Below are positions 10,041 through 20,685 of a DNA stretch of 64,000 bases, in pieces (the first letter of the stretch is position 1; each line of letters begins with the position of its first letter). The notes beneath the pieces are model-generated. The model had not been told where the DNA came from. It saw only the letters and a list, made by a program, of their open reading frames with translations, and searched no databases. The stretch covers positions 9,082 to 73,081 of the forward strand of contig CAJNOJ010000432.1 of the NCBI GenBank assembly GCA_905250025.1, given 5' to 3'. This DNA is from Adineta ricciae. Its lineage: Eukaryota; Rotifera; Eurotatoria; Adinetida; Adinetidae. The translations under genes were made by a program, and so were the position numbers.

Positions 10041-11543
10041 TTGCGTAATAGAAAAACGTAGAGTATGATTGAGACACTATTTATATTCTTCGTCATCAAC
10101 AGACTTCAATTGGATGATTCGATCTAGAGAGTGAGAGTGAGGGTGTTTCATACAAAGGTCAAAGACGAAACAAACTAGTTGACCGATTTTCCGGCTCTGA
10201 ATTCTATTCGACCACATTTTTTAAAAATAAAACAAGAACATTGCATTCCAACTTATATACGAAGCCACATCCTTGTTCACTTTTGTTATCCTTAATTTCT
10301 AGTTCAACGTTGTTTTGAAGTTCTATTTTCATTTAGTTCATAATCATTGATAAGATAGATGAAAGATGATTTCGTTTTATAAACTTTCATTCGTGTCACC
10401 CGTACCTTATCCTCAGCTTTTCAGCGTGTGAACTGTTTCTAAGGATGTCTTTTTGACCTTTGACCCTGATACAAACATACATATACACGAACATTTTTTG
10501 TTTTCATATGACCCTCCTTTCACTCGAGAGAACAATGTGCAAGAGACATACATAGAAAAGAAGTGAGACCATATGATATAGTATTTCATTTACAAACAAC
10601 AGCTACTCAGCAACCCATAGTAAGTTGTTATATATAGGTAAAGGTTGATCTGTCGCCTCGAAATTACTTAATTAAATATTTATGAAACATATAGATTATT
10701 TCTGCTATCTATTCAGCACTGGAACAACTAGGTGACCAAATTGTTTCTCGGTTGATGAAATGAAAATAACATCAAGGGTATTTTTCCCTTGAGATGATAA
10801 GCTCTTTGACCAGTACAAGGTCGATACAGTGGATTTGTCTGACATGTAAGAACAAAGCCTTCTGCGGCCATGAGTCAGATCATCAAAATGAATATTTTGA
10901 TTCACACCCAAAAAACATTTAAGAAAAGTCAAAACCAGATACAAATACGTGCTTAGAAATGTGTTGTCAGTTTTTGTTTGAGAATACTGGAAAAAAATTT
11001 GAAAAGTATTACAATTTAATTTGGACGGTATGTAGACAATTTTCATGTGTATTTTTATCAGAAGCTGAAGGAGAAACGTAGGCGCTATTCTCGATATGCA
11101 ATGCTATTCCTATACCGCAGCACACATTTTTATAATATAGAAGATGCATACAGTCAAAGGAAAGAGAGAGAGATGCAGTGCCCGAGCAGCTATTATCGGT
11201 CAACCGGTCAATCGGTCATCAGACACATACTTTGATCGATCGTCTTGTTCATCTTATCGGTACGCTATTTTTTCTATAGAAACAGTAGCTTCTATTCAAA
11301 AGTCGATTCATCATAAATCACGGTATAGAAAAAAAGTGTGTGAGTCAAAAAATGAGCAAATATTTTGTATCAAAACTTTCGATCCACCCGTTATATCAAT
11401 CGCAAAGAGTATGAAAATATTCACTTTGATGAGATCTATCAGTCTGTATAGATTTGCAATCCCTTTGTTGTTTTGAATCGATATTTATTTCATTGGACTT
11501 TCTTATATAGAATATAGCACATTGCATCTGGTAGATTTGTACT
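10041..11543. other. Long intergenic stretch, nothing firmly recognised
   Basis: Contains A/T-rich DNA and short overlapping open frames on both strands. A 113-codon minus-strand frame (10705-11046) has unremarkable composition and no motif, splice partner or family that I know, so I leave it out as a gene. I see no tRNA, inverted repeat or tandem repeat here. Confidence 0.4.
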
Positions 11544-12017
11544 ATGATGAGTTACACAATGGTTTACATTATTATCCTGCAATGGTTTATGTTTTACTTT
11601 GGCTTAGTGGCTGTTGTACCGATCTTTACCGCATCAGGCGAAGAAATTCACATATTTCGCTGGACGACCATGGAAGATTTGCAGAACACATCATGCGCGG
11701 TTGGCGAGGATTTGAAAAAGCTTTATGGTTATGTCACTTTGGATAATCAATTAGAACATTATAAAGGTATGAATAAAATAGCCCTTGTGCTTTTCCTTAA
11801 GAAAACACTGTTGTATTCTCTAGTTGGGGTGATGCTCCCTGGATTTTCAACACCTGAAATTCGAAAAGAGGAATGTCTAAGTGCCGCTTCAATATTTATG
11901 CTAATTGGAAATCCTGGTATTGTGTGGCATGTAGAAACTGGTCAATGTGTCAAAACCACAGTTCAAACGGAAAAAGTTGACATTGTGGACGATAAACGTG
12001 AGAATCTTTGTTGTTGA
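11544..12017 (+). CDS. Secreted or membrane protein of unknown family, two exons
   Basis: The ATG at 11544 opens a frame beginning with a hydrophobic segment (MVYIIILQWFMFYFGLVAVV) that looks like a signal peptide or anchor. A 57-nt stretch at 11767-11823 has good GT...AG borders. Because its length is divisible by three, the frame reads through it, but splicing removes a Lys/Leu-rich insert. The spliced protein is about 138 residues and ends in a CC pair. I recognise no family. A related-looking downstream exon lies at 12304-12566, so the real gene may be longer, or this may be a broken gene. Confidence 0.4.
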   Translation: MMSYTMVYIIILQWFMFYFGLVAVVPIFTASGEEIHIFRWTTMEDLQNTSCAVGEDLKKLYGYVTLDNQLEHYKGMNKIALVLFLKKTLLYSLVGVMLPGFSTPEIRKEECLSAASIFMLIGNPGIVWHVETGQCVKTTVQTEKVDIVDDKRENLCC

Positions 12018-12303
12018 GCCGATGGAAGTCACGATTTCTGAGAGCCGTTAGGATCCGTAAAAGGTTTCTGTTGTCGCACAGATGATCTTCTTTAGATTCG
12101 GCAGGACTACAGTGATATGTCACGAGAGAAAGCTATATAAATGAACATGAATTATATCGTGTTCGTTGGGAGAAAAGAGTCATTCTAATACTCAGAAAGA
12201 AACTGGAGTATAGGTGGTGCATCAGTAGAATATTAACGCATTGATTAGAATACTACAGTAGTTTCCTCTTTCGCATATCATTTACTTTTTGCATGTATTC
12301 TAG

Positions 12304-12566
12304 CTGTTTTTGCAACGTTCAAATTTTTGACGACAGGCCACGAATGCAATCTTACTGATCCTACTGTGGCCAGATTCAAGTTTGACAAAAAACGACCACA
12401 AAGACTCTCATATATTGAAAATGGAGGTTCAACAACTAAGAAACAAGAAGAATGGTGCATTCGTGAATGGATGGGAAGTCAAATTGAAGTGGTAGCTGAT
12501 TGTGATGGAAATAATCCGTTTTTGCCTGCAAAAATGTTTGAAGTTTACTTTCTTGAAGTCGTTTAA
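12304..12566 (+). CDS. Possible downstream exon or fragment, unknown
   Basis: An open stretch following a pyrimidine-rich acceptor (TTCTAG just before 12304) and ending at a TAA at 12564-12566. The encoded 86-residue segment is hydrophilic with three cysteines and a DCDGNNPF motif. It could be the terminal exon of the gene starting at 11544, but I cannot find a splice donor that joins them in frame. No family recognised. Confidence 0.3.
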
Positions 12567-12734
12567 TAATGTACTTCCAGTTCTCTTAGACAAAAATCTA
12601 TTTCACTTAGCTTGTAGTATAAAAGTAGTGACTATGTCTTTTCCTCTAAAAAAAACTATCTTTATGTAAGTGAGGTAGAGCGCAACTTTTCTTTACTTAT
12701 ATTGGACTTTATTGTACTTACGTTACCGCTCACC

Positions 12735-13318
12735 AAGGGGGAAAAAGCAGACTTCTTTACTTCGTTGTACTTCACGGTACTTCTTCGTACTTCTTTGTAC
12801 TTCCTTGGACTTCTCCGTACTTCCTTGGACTTCTCTGGACTTCTTCGTACTTCTTTGTACTTCTCTGCATCTCATGATAACTAAATTGGTATATATTATA
12901 TAGGCTTATATCAAAAATTTCATCCCACAAACGAAACAAAATGATCTGATGTTATAGGTGATAAGAATTCTATCCCCAATAACAAGACACTTTTGTTCTA
13001 TATTGCTAGCGTTTGTATGAATCATACAAAGTTAAACTAGAGATTAAGTTGGTCCTTCTAATCTAAATGGCTTATGACATCTGCCCGGATAGCAGAAGTT
13101 GTGGGTTTGAGTCCCACGAAGGTTACTTTTTCTTCGTTCTTCTCTCTCTTCGCTCTCTTTCGCTGATGTCACCTTCTTTGCTCGAGTATGAAGCTAAAAT
13201 ATATTGGTGATAAAATGAAGAAGTACAAAACGTACTTCTTTGGACTTCTGTGGACTTCTTTGGACTTCTGTGGACTTCTTTGGACTTCTGAAGTCCGAAG
13301 TCCTGCTTTTTCCCCCTT
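12735..13318. mobile_element. 584-bp inverted-repeat element with GTACTTC/GGACTTC arrays
   Basis: The ends are inverted repeats of about 21 bp (AAGGGGGAAAAAGCAG followed by GACTTC; one base indel between the two). GCTCACC occurs immediately left (12728-12734) and 3 bp beyond the right end (13322-13328), resembling a target duplication. Inside each end are arrays of 9-11-bp units containing GTACTTC or GGACTTC (about 12755-12865 and 13225-13300). No transposase frame is present, so it would be non-autonomous. It encloses a tRNA-like segment. A short element with the same termini is at 35831-35916. Confidence 0.65.
13052..13125 (+). tRNA. tRNA-Arg-like sequence, probably degenerate
   Basis: The T arm is perfect (GTGGG TTTGAGT CCCAC) and the acceptor stem pairs 5 of 7 plus a wobble. 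The anticodon stem TCTGC/GCAGA is perfect, and a run of T follows the 3' end, as for a Pol III terminator. However, the D stem pairs poorly, loop position 33 is C instead of T, and the loop CCGGATA would give GGA if read literally. Overall similarity is to tRNA-Arg(NCG). It may be a tRNA pseudogene or the tRNA-derived head of a short interspersed element. Confidence 0.4.
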
Positions 13319-13693
13319 GCAGCTCACCCTCGCCCTTTGTGCTGATTCATAATCATTGTCCAACAACAAATGGCGGATCAACGATGAGTGTGAGCACTTA
13401 TGTCATTAATCTTGTTTATTGTACTATTTTATCTTTAAAAGTCTTTTTCACTTTATATCATTTGTTTGCACTAAATCTCATTCGGTCAAGTTATTCATTT
13501 TAAGCTCTAATTCATGTGTACATTCTTTAGGGAGCACAGCGAATTTGAATAAGTGCTTGTGAACGATTATTTATTGAACTTGAAATTTCATCGCGTTTTT
13601 TATCTTATTATTGCATTGCACGTATACAGAAGCCAAGAAGAGGATAGAAGAGACCTTAGTCACATTGAATTCAGTACGTGTTAAGTATAATAG
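13319..13693. other. Spacer, nothing recognised
   Basis: Between the inverted-repeat element and the 3' end of the receptor gene. Poly-A signal-like AATAAA words are absent on the minus strand close to the stop. Nothing else is recognised. Confidence 0.4.
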
Positions 13694-16600
13694 TTATTGT
13701 GTTCGACGAAAACGCTGTTGAATCTGGTTTCGGTATTGTGTTATACTCTTTCGACATTCTGTTCTATAAAATTTTGACGGTAAAACAAAGATGAGAAATG
13801 TGATCACCGTAGGAATAAACGAGATGAAATATCCAATAAGAAATATCCACGAATCTTTAGACGAATTCATACATTTCGATACATATGAAAGTATCAAACG
13901 TGGCAAAGCGAGAAGACATAGAACAACAGGTGCAATTAGTAAATGTTGATGTTCACGAACTTGTTCGTGTAACACACGTTTATAAGTTTGATCTTCTCGA
14001 AAACGAAGTTTTTGTCGAGACTTTGTTATTATCAAAACAATCGATGAAGTGAAATTGATGAGAAATGGAGCGAAGAAATGAAACGTGTTCACAATTCGAT
14101 TATAAGTTTGTAAACTTGAAGAGTATTTGACAACGCACCAGATTCGTTTTGTGTCATCATCACTGTCGTTCTCTTCTTGCAGCAAACTTCGATGAAGTGG
14201 ATCATGAATGGATGTTAACACCATTAAAATCAACAGAAGAATCAGATGTTTTTTCGCTAAATCCTTACTTTTCTTCTTTACAAATCGAGCGCCTTGAATA
14301 GTCATCGTTGCTCTTTCCATTGAAACACATGCATTCAGCCATTGATCCATGTTAAGACAAAGTCGAAGGAGAAAGTCTATCGAATGACATTGAATTTGTA
14401 AAAAGATTCGATTGGAAGACGTGGAGATTTGTGTCGAAAGATAAACAAAATATTTCATTGCAAACAAAACTATCGTCAAGATTGTCGTTATCGACGAACC
14501 TAATAAATACACACCACAACCAACTTTCAGAACAGTCTTATTCTTAAATGTGATAAAAGAACCCACGGCATTGATTAACCCAACGAGTATAAAAAGAACT
14601 GTGAGTGAAAAGCTGATGTTCACAATTAATGTTTGTTGAAAAATATTCACGCCGGGGATGATATGATAAGCTAAAATCGCATCGAGTGATAGGCCGAATT
14701 CCTTTGTGCTAAACTGGCACAGACTTCCGTAGTAACACGATCGACAAACGCAAATCGACTGTTTTGGGCAATCGGGCGAATCCTGAAAACATTGCCCATC
14801 GTTCTCACAATGGTTTCGTCCGAAACAGTCGAATTTCATCTGATGATCAAAATTGAAACAATTCGCTAAGCGTTTGTTCTGATGATCATAGCAGAGACAA
14901 AGGTGAATATCATCGTGAAAACATTCGAGATTAGGTGATGCCTGACAAATCAAATGGTACGATTTCATTCGCTGAAGTACATGAAGACGAGCAAATGTTT
15001 CATTGGCTAATTCGTTAATTGATGGACAACGATCAGACGAACGAACTTGACGCGTAATTCCGATTGAACGATTGTAAATCGGTTGAATAACACTTAAATA
15101 ATATGTTCTATGTAATGTTTCGATAAAAGTTAAATGAAATGGGCCTGACCAGTAGAGTCGAAGGGAATTGCTTGCTTGAGTTATCGTTTGTAATTTGGTT
15201 GATCGTTGTGGTGAAGATTTTGGAATGTTCTTTTGGAATTCATCAAATGGAGTAATTCGCACAAAATGAATGAAAACTGAATGAGACAAATCAATATTTT
15301 TTTCAAAGATCAGTTTAATCCGAGTATCGATTAATCGACACTGACGTCCGCTAAAGCCTTTGGCACAAATACAAAAATACTTCTGATTGGTCAGTGTGAG
15401 ATCACTATGGGTTACACATATACCATTGTTTTCGCATGGAGATTCGTCACAGATTCGATTTCGAAGATAACATTCAGAACCAAAATAATTCTCTTGACAG
15501 ACACAAATCGATCGATTATAACTCGATACACCAACGCATAATGAATTCGACGAGCAAGTGCAATTATACGGAATATCACAAGACGCTCCCATCCATCCTC
15601 GGTGACATTGACAAAAACTGTGTTGTGTGTTAGCATACTTCATACATTTTCCATGGAGGCATTCCTTGTCCGAGCAAGTCTCACGTGAAGATTCGTCGGA
15701 TGGAATTTTCACAATGAATGCCAAGCGATGAACTGGTAAGAAGGAGAATTTGACAGGATAGATGAAACTCGTTCGATATGTAAGAGAGAACCTTTCATAG
15801 ACATCAATATGAACTGAATAACTCCGATTTGAACGTTTAGGTCGAGTTGAATAAAGTAAGTAAAAATTAAATTTAATCTTGCAATCTCGAATGGATAAAT
15901 AGGTAAATTGTTCATAGGAATGAACAGTCCGTTGACTTGAATCATCGATAAGCATAACTAGAATCGCGAATAGAGTTCGTCGCGACTGCGCTGGAACATG
16001 AAATCTCATTACTACACTGACACGTTGATTTTGGTATTGACATTGCTTTCCATAGTAAGTAGGAGGACAAAAACATGTCCTTGTGTAGAAGTTAGATGAT
16101 TGGTTCAACCAAACGCGTACATCAAGACCACGATGACAACGAGGAACACTCAAGAGTGGAAGTGGCTTCTTGTTGTTTAAAGTGATTTGATTAATAGGCT
16201 TCTTCTTTTCATTGATTTCATGATCAGATGATCGAGAAAATCCGGTTATTCGAAAATGTTTTATTTTTGCCTTTTGTCTACCTTTAATCGTATCACATAA
16301 GAACTTTTCAACATCAGTTCTCAATGGTTTGTACTTGTCATTGCAAATCCCAGTGTTCAACGGAAATGATCGATTTTTGTTGCAAAATCGTTCATCTTCT
16401 TTATCTGCACATAACTTCTTGCCATCACATAAAGCATAAGATTGGATACATGGTGGACGCTTTTTATGAATCACACAGTAAAATTCTGCATCTCTATACG
16501 AATAGGGAGATCGACATAACATTCGTTCATCAGTACCACCAAGGCAATCAATTTGACCATCATTGATTTGACGAAGTGGCAAACATATCAGCTGATATGT

Positions 16601-18448
16601 GTCTAACGTGACACACATTCGAGAATCCGAAGAGCAATTGAGTAATGGTGGTGTATTGTCACAATTCATTTCGTCTTTTCCGTCTAAACAATTCCATATT
16701 TGATCACATCGAGTGTACATATTATCACATTCCCATGGCTCGCATTGAGTTTCATCCGTTTGATTTTGACCGTCGATGGTAATTGGATATAACTCTTGGA
16801 AACCATCACACATCGTCTGAAAAGATATGGTTCGGCGAGTAAAGTTATCGAATAGATTTTCATCTTCGCATGACTGATTAACAAATCCACAATCGCATTT
16901 TCCATTCAATATTGCGGATCGAGTGATATATTTGTTGGTCATATGACATCTGTAATATTTATTTTGGAATTGCGTCAGTAGATGAGGATCGATATGCTCA
17001 ATTATATTTTCATCGTCCTTGTAAGGACAATCAAATACAGCGTCGAGTAAACGATGAAATGGGATGTATTTTGATGAATTTGAACATTGATAGACGTTAG
17101 ATTGATTATATTGATCGATTGGAAAGTTAACTATCGGTTGAAATAGTTTAACTTGTTGAAAGGTCATTTCCATAAAAGTACTAAATCGGAAAACAGGAGA
17201 TAAATCATCAAGCAGGACTATTTGCGTCCACCTAGCAGCTTTAAAGCACGTTGTATCGTTCAATAAAGAATCTAGTGCAAAACTATGAGAAAAATATTTG
17301 TTCGAACATAAATATGGCACTGATGGAACTAAAGAAGTAGTCAACTCATTTTTCTTAAAAGCCGTATAAACATGACCAAAAAAAATGGGAATATTGGGAA
17401 CATATAATGTAGCTGGGCACTCTTTTCTGATGATAGGTATACATTCTTCATTGATAATCGTGATAGTGATCTTGGGATACCGTGGAGTTGAAAAAGCAAA
17501 ATAGCATTTAAAAGCTGTCCAACATTCGTCTGACACTGAACGGTCCTTGCCTGAAAACATCGATTCCATGGTTAAGCGTTCATATTTTGAAATACAAGAG
17601 CTGCTAATAAACTTATCGTAACACACGATATCATCAATTCCAAAAGCTGGCTCGACTACCTTTGGCAGCCGAGAATCAATAGTTCTTTTAAAATTTTCAT
17701 CGGATGTGTCAATACAATCAAGATACAGATTACCGTCGCGAACAAATTCACGCGGTATACATAGTCCATTCACACATTGGTACTCATCCTGTTCACATTC
17801 GTTCAATTCAAGTTGCCAACAATGGTCTTCATCATAATTTCCGTCAATACAATCAACTTTACCATCACAAATCTCAGTCCAATCTAAACATGCTGGCGAA
17901 TAACCACGACGGCATGTCAGATGAATGTAACAAGTCTTTGTAATTGATTGATGATAATAGGATTTATAATAATTATGAACAATTTCGTATAAAGAGGAAT
18001 AATTATCATGGTAGTAGTACAATTCATATTGACACATTGGTCCAAATCTTGGTAACGTGCAATTGTAGAAGCTTTGTTTTTCTAAGGAGGAATCGTTCGT
18101 TTCTAAATACATTTGGTATTGTTCAACAATGTCTAGTGGTGCTGACCAAATATATAAATTTTCACTTGTGATGTTCTTTTTTGCAAGATCAGCAAATGAG
18201 AGTGACGGTATATCATGTTCAATGTGAAACTGTCTTGATGATTCGCTCATGCAATACGATGAGATCTGTCGAGTTATACTTGCATCTTGTAAATTCGAAG
18301 GAAGTCGCAGACAGTTGTATCTTATTCCTATATCATCATTATATTCACTTTCACTTACTTCATCCGTTGTAAAATAGAGATTTATCTGCGGCGCTGCAAT
18401 GATGTAGTGAACGAAAATCAGATAGAAAAAAGATTTCTTATCAAACAT
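13694..18448 (-). CDS. LDLa/EGF/7TM chimeric receptor, copy 1 (full length)
   Basis: One uninterrupted frame of 1584 residues from the ATG at 18448; a TTG nine codons upstream is also in frame. Order: signal peptide (residues 4-19); LDL-receptor class A modules, recognisable by CDG-x-x-x-C-x-D-x-x-DE, at about 190-260, 560-620 and 640-720; an EGF module near 785; a beta-rich linker; EGF modules at about 950-1060 with CVCQENYFGSEC and CICAKGFSGRQC; another near 1230; then seven hydrophobic spans from about 1270 to 1560 resembling a rhodopsin-class receptor. MERA after span 3 stands where DRY is usual. It is expected at the cell surface as an adhesion-like receptor; the ligand is unknown. A second version, truncated by a gap, is at 25444-28171. 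Confidence 0.85.
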   Translation of the reverse strand: MFDKKSFFYLIFVHYIIAAPQINLYFTTDEVSESEYNDDIGIRYNCLRLPSNLQDASITRQISSYCMSESSRQFHIEHDIPSLSFADLAKKNITSENLYIWSAPLDIVEQYQMYLETNDSSLEKQSFYNCTLPRFGPMCQYELYYYHDNYSSLYEIVHNYYKSYYHQSITKTCYIHLTCRRGYSPACLDWTEICDGKVDCIDGNYDEDHCWQLELNECEQDEYQCVNGLCIPREFVRDGNLYLDCIDTSDENFKRTIDSRLPKVVEPAFGIDDIVCYDKFISSSCISKYERLTMESMFSGKDRSVSDECWTAFKCYFAFSTPRYPKITITIINEECIPIIRKECPATLYVPNIPIFFGHVYTAFKKNELTTSLVPSVPYLCSNKYFSHSFALDSLLNDTTCFKAARWTQIVLLDDLSPVFRFSTFMEMTFQQVKLFQPIVNFPIDQYNQSNVYQCSNSSKYIPFHRLLDAVFDCPYKDDENIIEHIDPHLLTQFQNKYYRCHMTNKYITRSAILNGKCDCGFVNQSCEDENLFDNFTRRTISFQTMCDGFQELYPITIDGQNQTDETQCEPWECDNMYTRCDQIWNCLDGKDEMNCDNTPPLLNCSSDSRMCVTLDTYQLICLPLRQINDGQIDCLGGTDERMLCRSPYSYRDAEFYCVIHKKRPPCIQSYALCDGKKLCADKEDERFCNKNRSFPLNTGICNDKYKPLRTDVEKFLCDTIKGRQKAKIKHFRITGFSRSSDHEINEKKKPINQITLNNKKPLPLLSVPRCHRGLDVRVWLNQSSNFYTRTCFCPPTYYGKQCQYQNQRVSVVMRFHVPAQSRRTLFAILVMLIDDSSQRTVHSYEQFTYLSIRDCKIKFNFYLLYSTRPKRSNRSYSVHIDVYERFSLTYRTSFIYPVKFSFLPVHRLAFIVKIPSDESSRETCSDKECLHGKCMKYANTQHSFCQCHRGWMGASCDIPYNCTCSSNSLCVGVSSYNRSICVCQENYFGSECYLRNRICDESPCENNGICVTHSDLTLTNQKYFCICAKGFSGRQCRLIDTRIKLIFEKNIDLSHSVFIHFVRITPFDEFQKNIPKSSPQRSTKLQTITQASNSLRLYWSGPFHLTFIETLHRTYYLSVIQPIYNRSIGITRQVRSSDRCPSINELANETFARLHVLQRMKSYHLICQASPNLECFHDDIHLCLCYDHQNKRLANCFNFDHQMKFDCFGRNHCENDGQCFQDSPDCPKQSICVCRSCYYGSLCQFSTKEFGLSLDAILAYHIIPGVNIFQQTLIVNISFSLTVLFILVGLINAVGSFITFKNKTVLKVGCGVYLLGSSITTILTIVLFAMKYFVYLSTQISTSSNRIFLQIQCHSIDFLLRLCLNMDQWLNACVSMERATMTIQGARFVKKKSKDLAKKHLILLLILMVLTSIHDPLHRSLLQEENDSDDDTKRIWCVVKYSSSLQTYNRIVNTFHFFAPFLINFTSSIVLIITKSRQKLRFREDQTYKRVLHEQVREHQHLLIAPVVLCLLALPRLILSYVSKCMNSSKDSWIFLIGYFISFIPTVITFLIFVLPSKFYRTECRKSITQYRNQIQQRFRRTQ

Positions 18449-19100
18449 GCTCTTCGCGCAAACTGTAATGAACAAAGTGTATTGATAATAACAGCTTTGA
18501 GAACTTTAGTTGACGTCAACCAGATAAAAAGAATTTGTTCCGTTTTGAACGAAGAAGTAAAATCGGACGATTGAAATTAAAGTGAATGCTTTTTTACCAT
18601 TAAGTTGTAAGCGCAGTTCAAAGCAAGAAACATCTGCCATACCAAATGTCTCCTAGTTTTACTCTTGAAAAATAATGCATCCTGTCAGTGTTGTTTTGAG
18701 CACAGTTTTTCGTCCCTGCATCTATATTCGAACAGAAATCGAATGATAGATGCGACGGACTCCGACTAACGATGGACAAAATGAGAATAAAGCCTGCTAT
18801 TTTAGGTCGTTCTTTTCTGACTCACCGAATGGTATTACAAGCCATTTGAGATTTCAATCCTTATAATTTAAAAACGGTATTTTCTGGCTTACGAGAAAAA
18901 TAAATACGACATCTGCGATTTGTATTGATGATTACAAATACTGCAGTCATTTGACTTCATCTGTTTTCTTTCTCACGTAAGACCACGTGTAAAAAAGCGT
19001 TAGAAAGAAAGAATATATATATAAAATATACGCACGTTAGTAAGTATTGCGAAAAAAAAAATCGAGTGGTGAAAAGTATCGTGTTTTTTCCTCGCAGATA
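18449..19100. promoter_or_regulatory. Divergent intergenic region of receptor and P-loop genes, copy 1
   Basis: About 650 bp between head-to-head genes, so both promoters must lie here. A CCACGTG E-box-like word is near 18983 and a TATATATATA-like run near 19012-19025. A pyrimidine-rich acceptor (CCTCGCAG) sits 3 bp before the ATG at 19101, suggesting an intron in the 5' leader. The corresponding region in the second copy, 28172-28880, has an extra segment of about 58 bp near 28322-28380. Confidence 0.45.
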
Positions 19101-20522
19101 ATGAGTCAAAATACAGACGTGACAGTTTTCAATGGAAATGCCAGTGAAATTTGTAAATTAATTCTGATTGGATTAGAAGGAGTCGGCAAGACAACATTAC
19201 TTAATGAAAGTTGTGGGGTGCATTTTGATACAAGTGATGGACGTGCTGGTTGTCTAATCAAAGACAATCAAAAGGGTTCATTCTTCGTCGATGAATTTTC
19301 TCGTCATTATGAATTAAATGATATGTTAGGAATTAACTACAAAAATCCCGGTGAATGGCAGAGAGCACTTCACGGACGGTCAGAAGTACATGGTGTGATT
19401 TTTCTGATCAGTGCGAGTAATCCTCGTGATAGTGCACTCGGTGAACTACCTCGAATTTATGAATATTGCACAAATTTGACAATTCCCGTACTTTTTGTTT
19501 ATCGCGATGGAATTCTTCGCTTTGCTCCGCATGTTCGAATCTATGCCGAAACGAGAGAAATTATGATCGACGACGAGGAAACCGGTAGTAAGATAATCAA
19601 AAATGAATTTGTTCGTTATCGAAATTTGGATGAAGTGAAAAAGACGATCGCAGCAACTTTTGAAAATGCTCGTGTGTTACATCAATTACTCGATCCAATC
19701 ACCATTTGTGGACAAGTTAAAGTTCTACGCGATAAGAACGAAGAACTAGAAATGAAAATCAATGAACTGAACCAAGTGCACGAAGTGGAATTAAACAAAA
19801 AACAAGAAATCATTCAACAACAAAGTAAACGATACGATGAACAAATTGAGAAGCTCAATCGGTCGCTCGAAAACGCTGCATTGAATAACAAAACTTTACA
19901 AGAAAGACTCGATACCATCGTGCAGAAGAATCAGGAATCAATCTTTAAGCTTAGTAACGATATTCAATCAGCGATTAATGAAAATCAACGTCTTCGAATT
20001 TCTCTCGAAGAACTGACGAAAGAAAATCAAAATCTTGAAGAAAAACATTCGAGATTACTCACAGAGAAGAAACAACTCGATTTCGATCTTCACGATATTA
20101 CTCGCGATCGAGAACAGATTCAAAAAGTTAAAGCAAAACTCGAACATGACATCGCCGAAGTCGAACAGAGCCAACAAATTCTACTCAAAGAAAAACGTTC
20201 ATTAGAAGCTCGGAAAGGAGATCTCGAAAATCACATCTTTGCAACGCGTTCGCGTCTCGAGGAGCAACTGAATCTTATTGTCAGTGTTATTCACACAACA
20301 CCAGGTGGAAACAAACGAATCTATCCGAAAAAATACTATACAAATGGAAAGTGGATGTGGCTACCAGGACGAGCATACGACGTTATCGAAAAATTCGACG
20401 AACTTGGTGAAAGTACCAAAGATGTGATCTGTTCGCTCAGGAAAGACTTGCACAAAATCGATGCGAGACACGCTGTCGTCGAAGAACAAGATGACAGTGA
20501 CGACGAAGAAACGCAGTCTTAG
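19101..20522 (+). CDS. P-loop GTPase-like protein with long coiled coil, copy 1
   Basis: 473 residues from the ATG at 19101; the frame extends upstream only through non-ATG codons and a likely leader-intron acceptor. Residues 20-32 hold a Walker A motif (LILIGLEGVGKTT), followed by a TSDGRAGC switch-like region, an LNDMLG where a DxxG motif would be expected, and VIFLISAS then VLFVYRDG, where an NKxD motif is usual but missing. Residues about 215-410 are a heptad-rich coiled coil (many E, K, Q, L), and the tail is acidic. The layout recalls AIG1/GIMAP-type GTPases, but the base-specificity motif is not canonical. The copy at 28881-30302 differs by about a dozen residues. Confidence 0.75.
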   Translation: MSQNTDVTVFNGNASEICKLILIGLEGVGKTTLLNESCGVHFDTSDGRAGCLIKDNQKGSFFVDEFSRHYELNDMLGINYKNPGEWQRALHGRSEVHGVIFLISASNPRDSALGELPRIYEYCTNLTIPVLFVYRDGILRFAPHVRIYAETREIMIDDEETGSKIIKNEFVRYRNLDEVKKTIAATFENARVLHQLLDPITICGQVKVLRDKNEELEMKINELNQVHEVELNKKQEIIQQQSKRYDEQIEKLNRSLENAALNNKTLQERLDTIVQKNQESIFKLSNDIQSAINENQRLRISLEELTKENQNLEEKHSRLLTEKKQLDFDLHDITRDREQIQKVKAKLEHDIAEVEQSQQILLKEKRSLEARKGDLENHIFATRSRLEEQLNLIVSVIHTTPGGNKRIYPKKYYTNGKWMWLPGRAYDVIEKFDELGESTKDVICSLRKDLHKIDARHAVVEEQDDSDDEETQS

Positions 20523-20685
20523 CTTTTCAATATTGTTTGTTAGAAAATCATTTGACTAAATTCAGAATGCAATGAATCATCATATAGTGACGTGTCAGTG
20601 ATATTATATCTCTGATTCATTGTGGTATAAGGAGAAGAAAAGAAAAGAAGGAGATGCACTTTCATTTCATCAAGCATTTGAAAAT

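Noticed and set aside
10705-11046. Minus-strand frame of 113 codons
   Set aside because: No recognisable motif, no splice partner, and an overlapping open frame on the other strand; not enough to call a gene.
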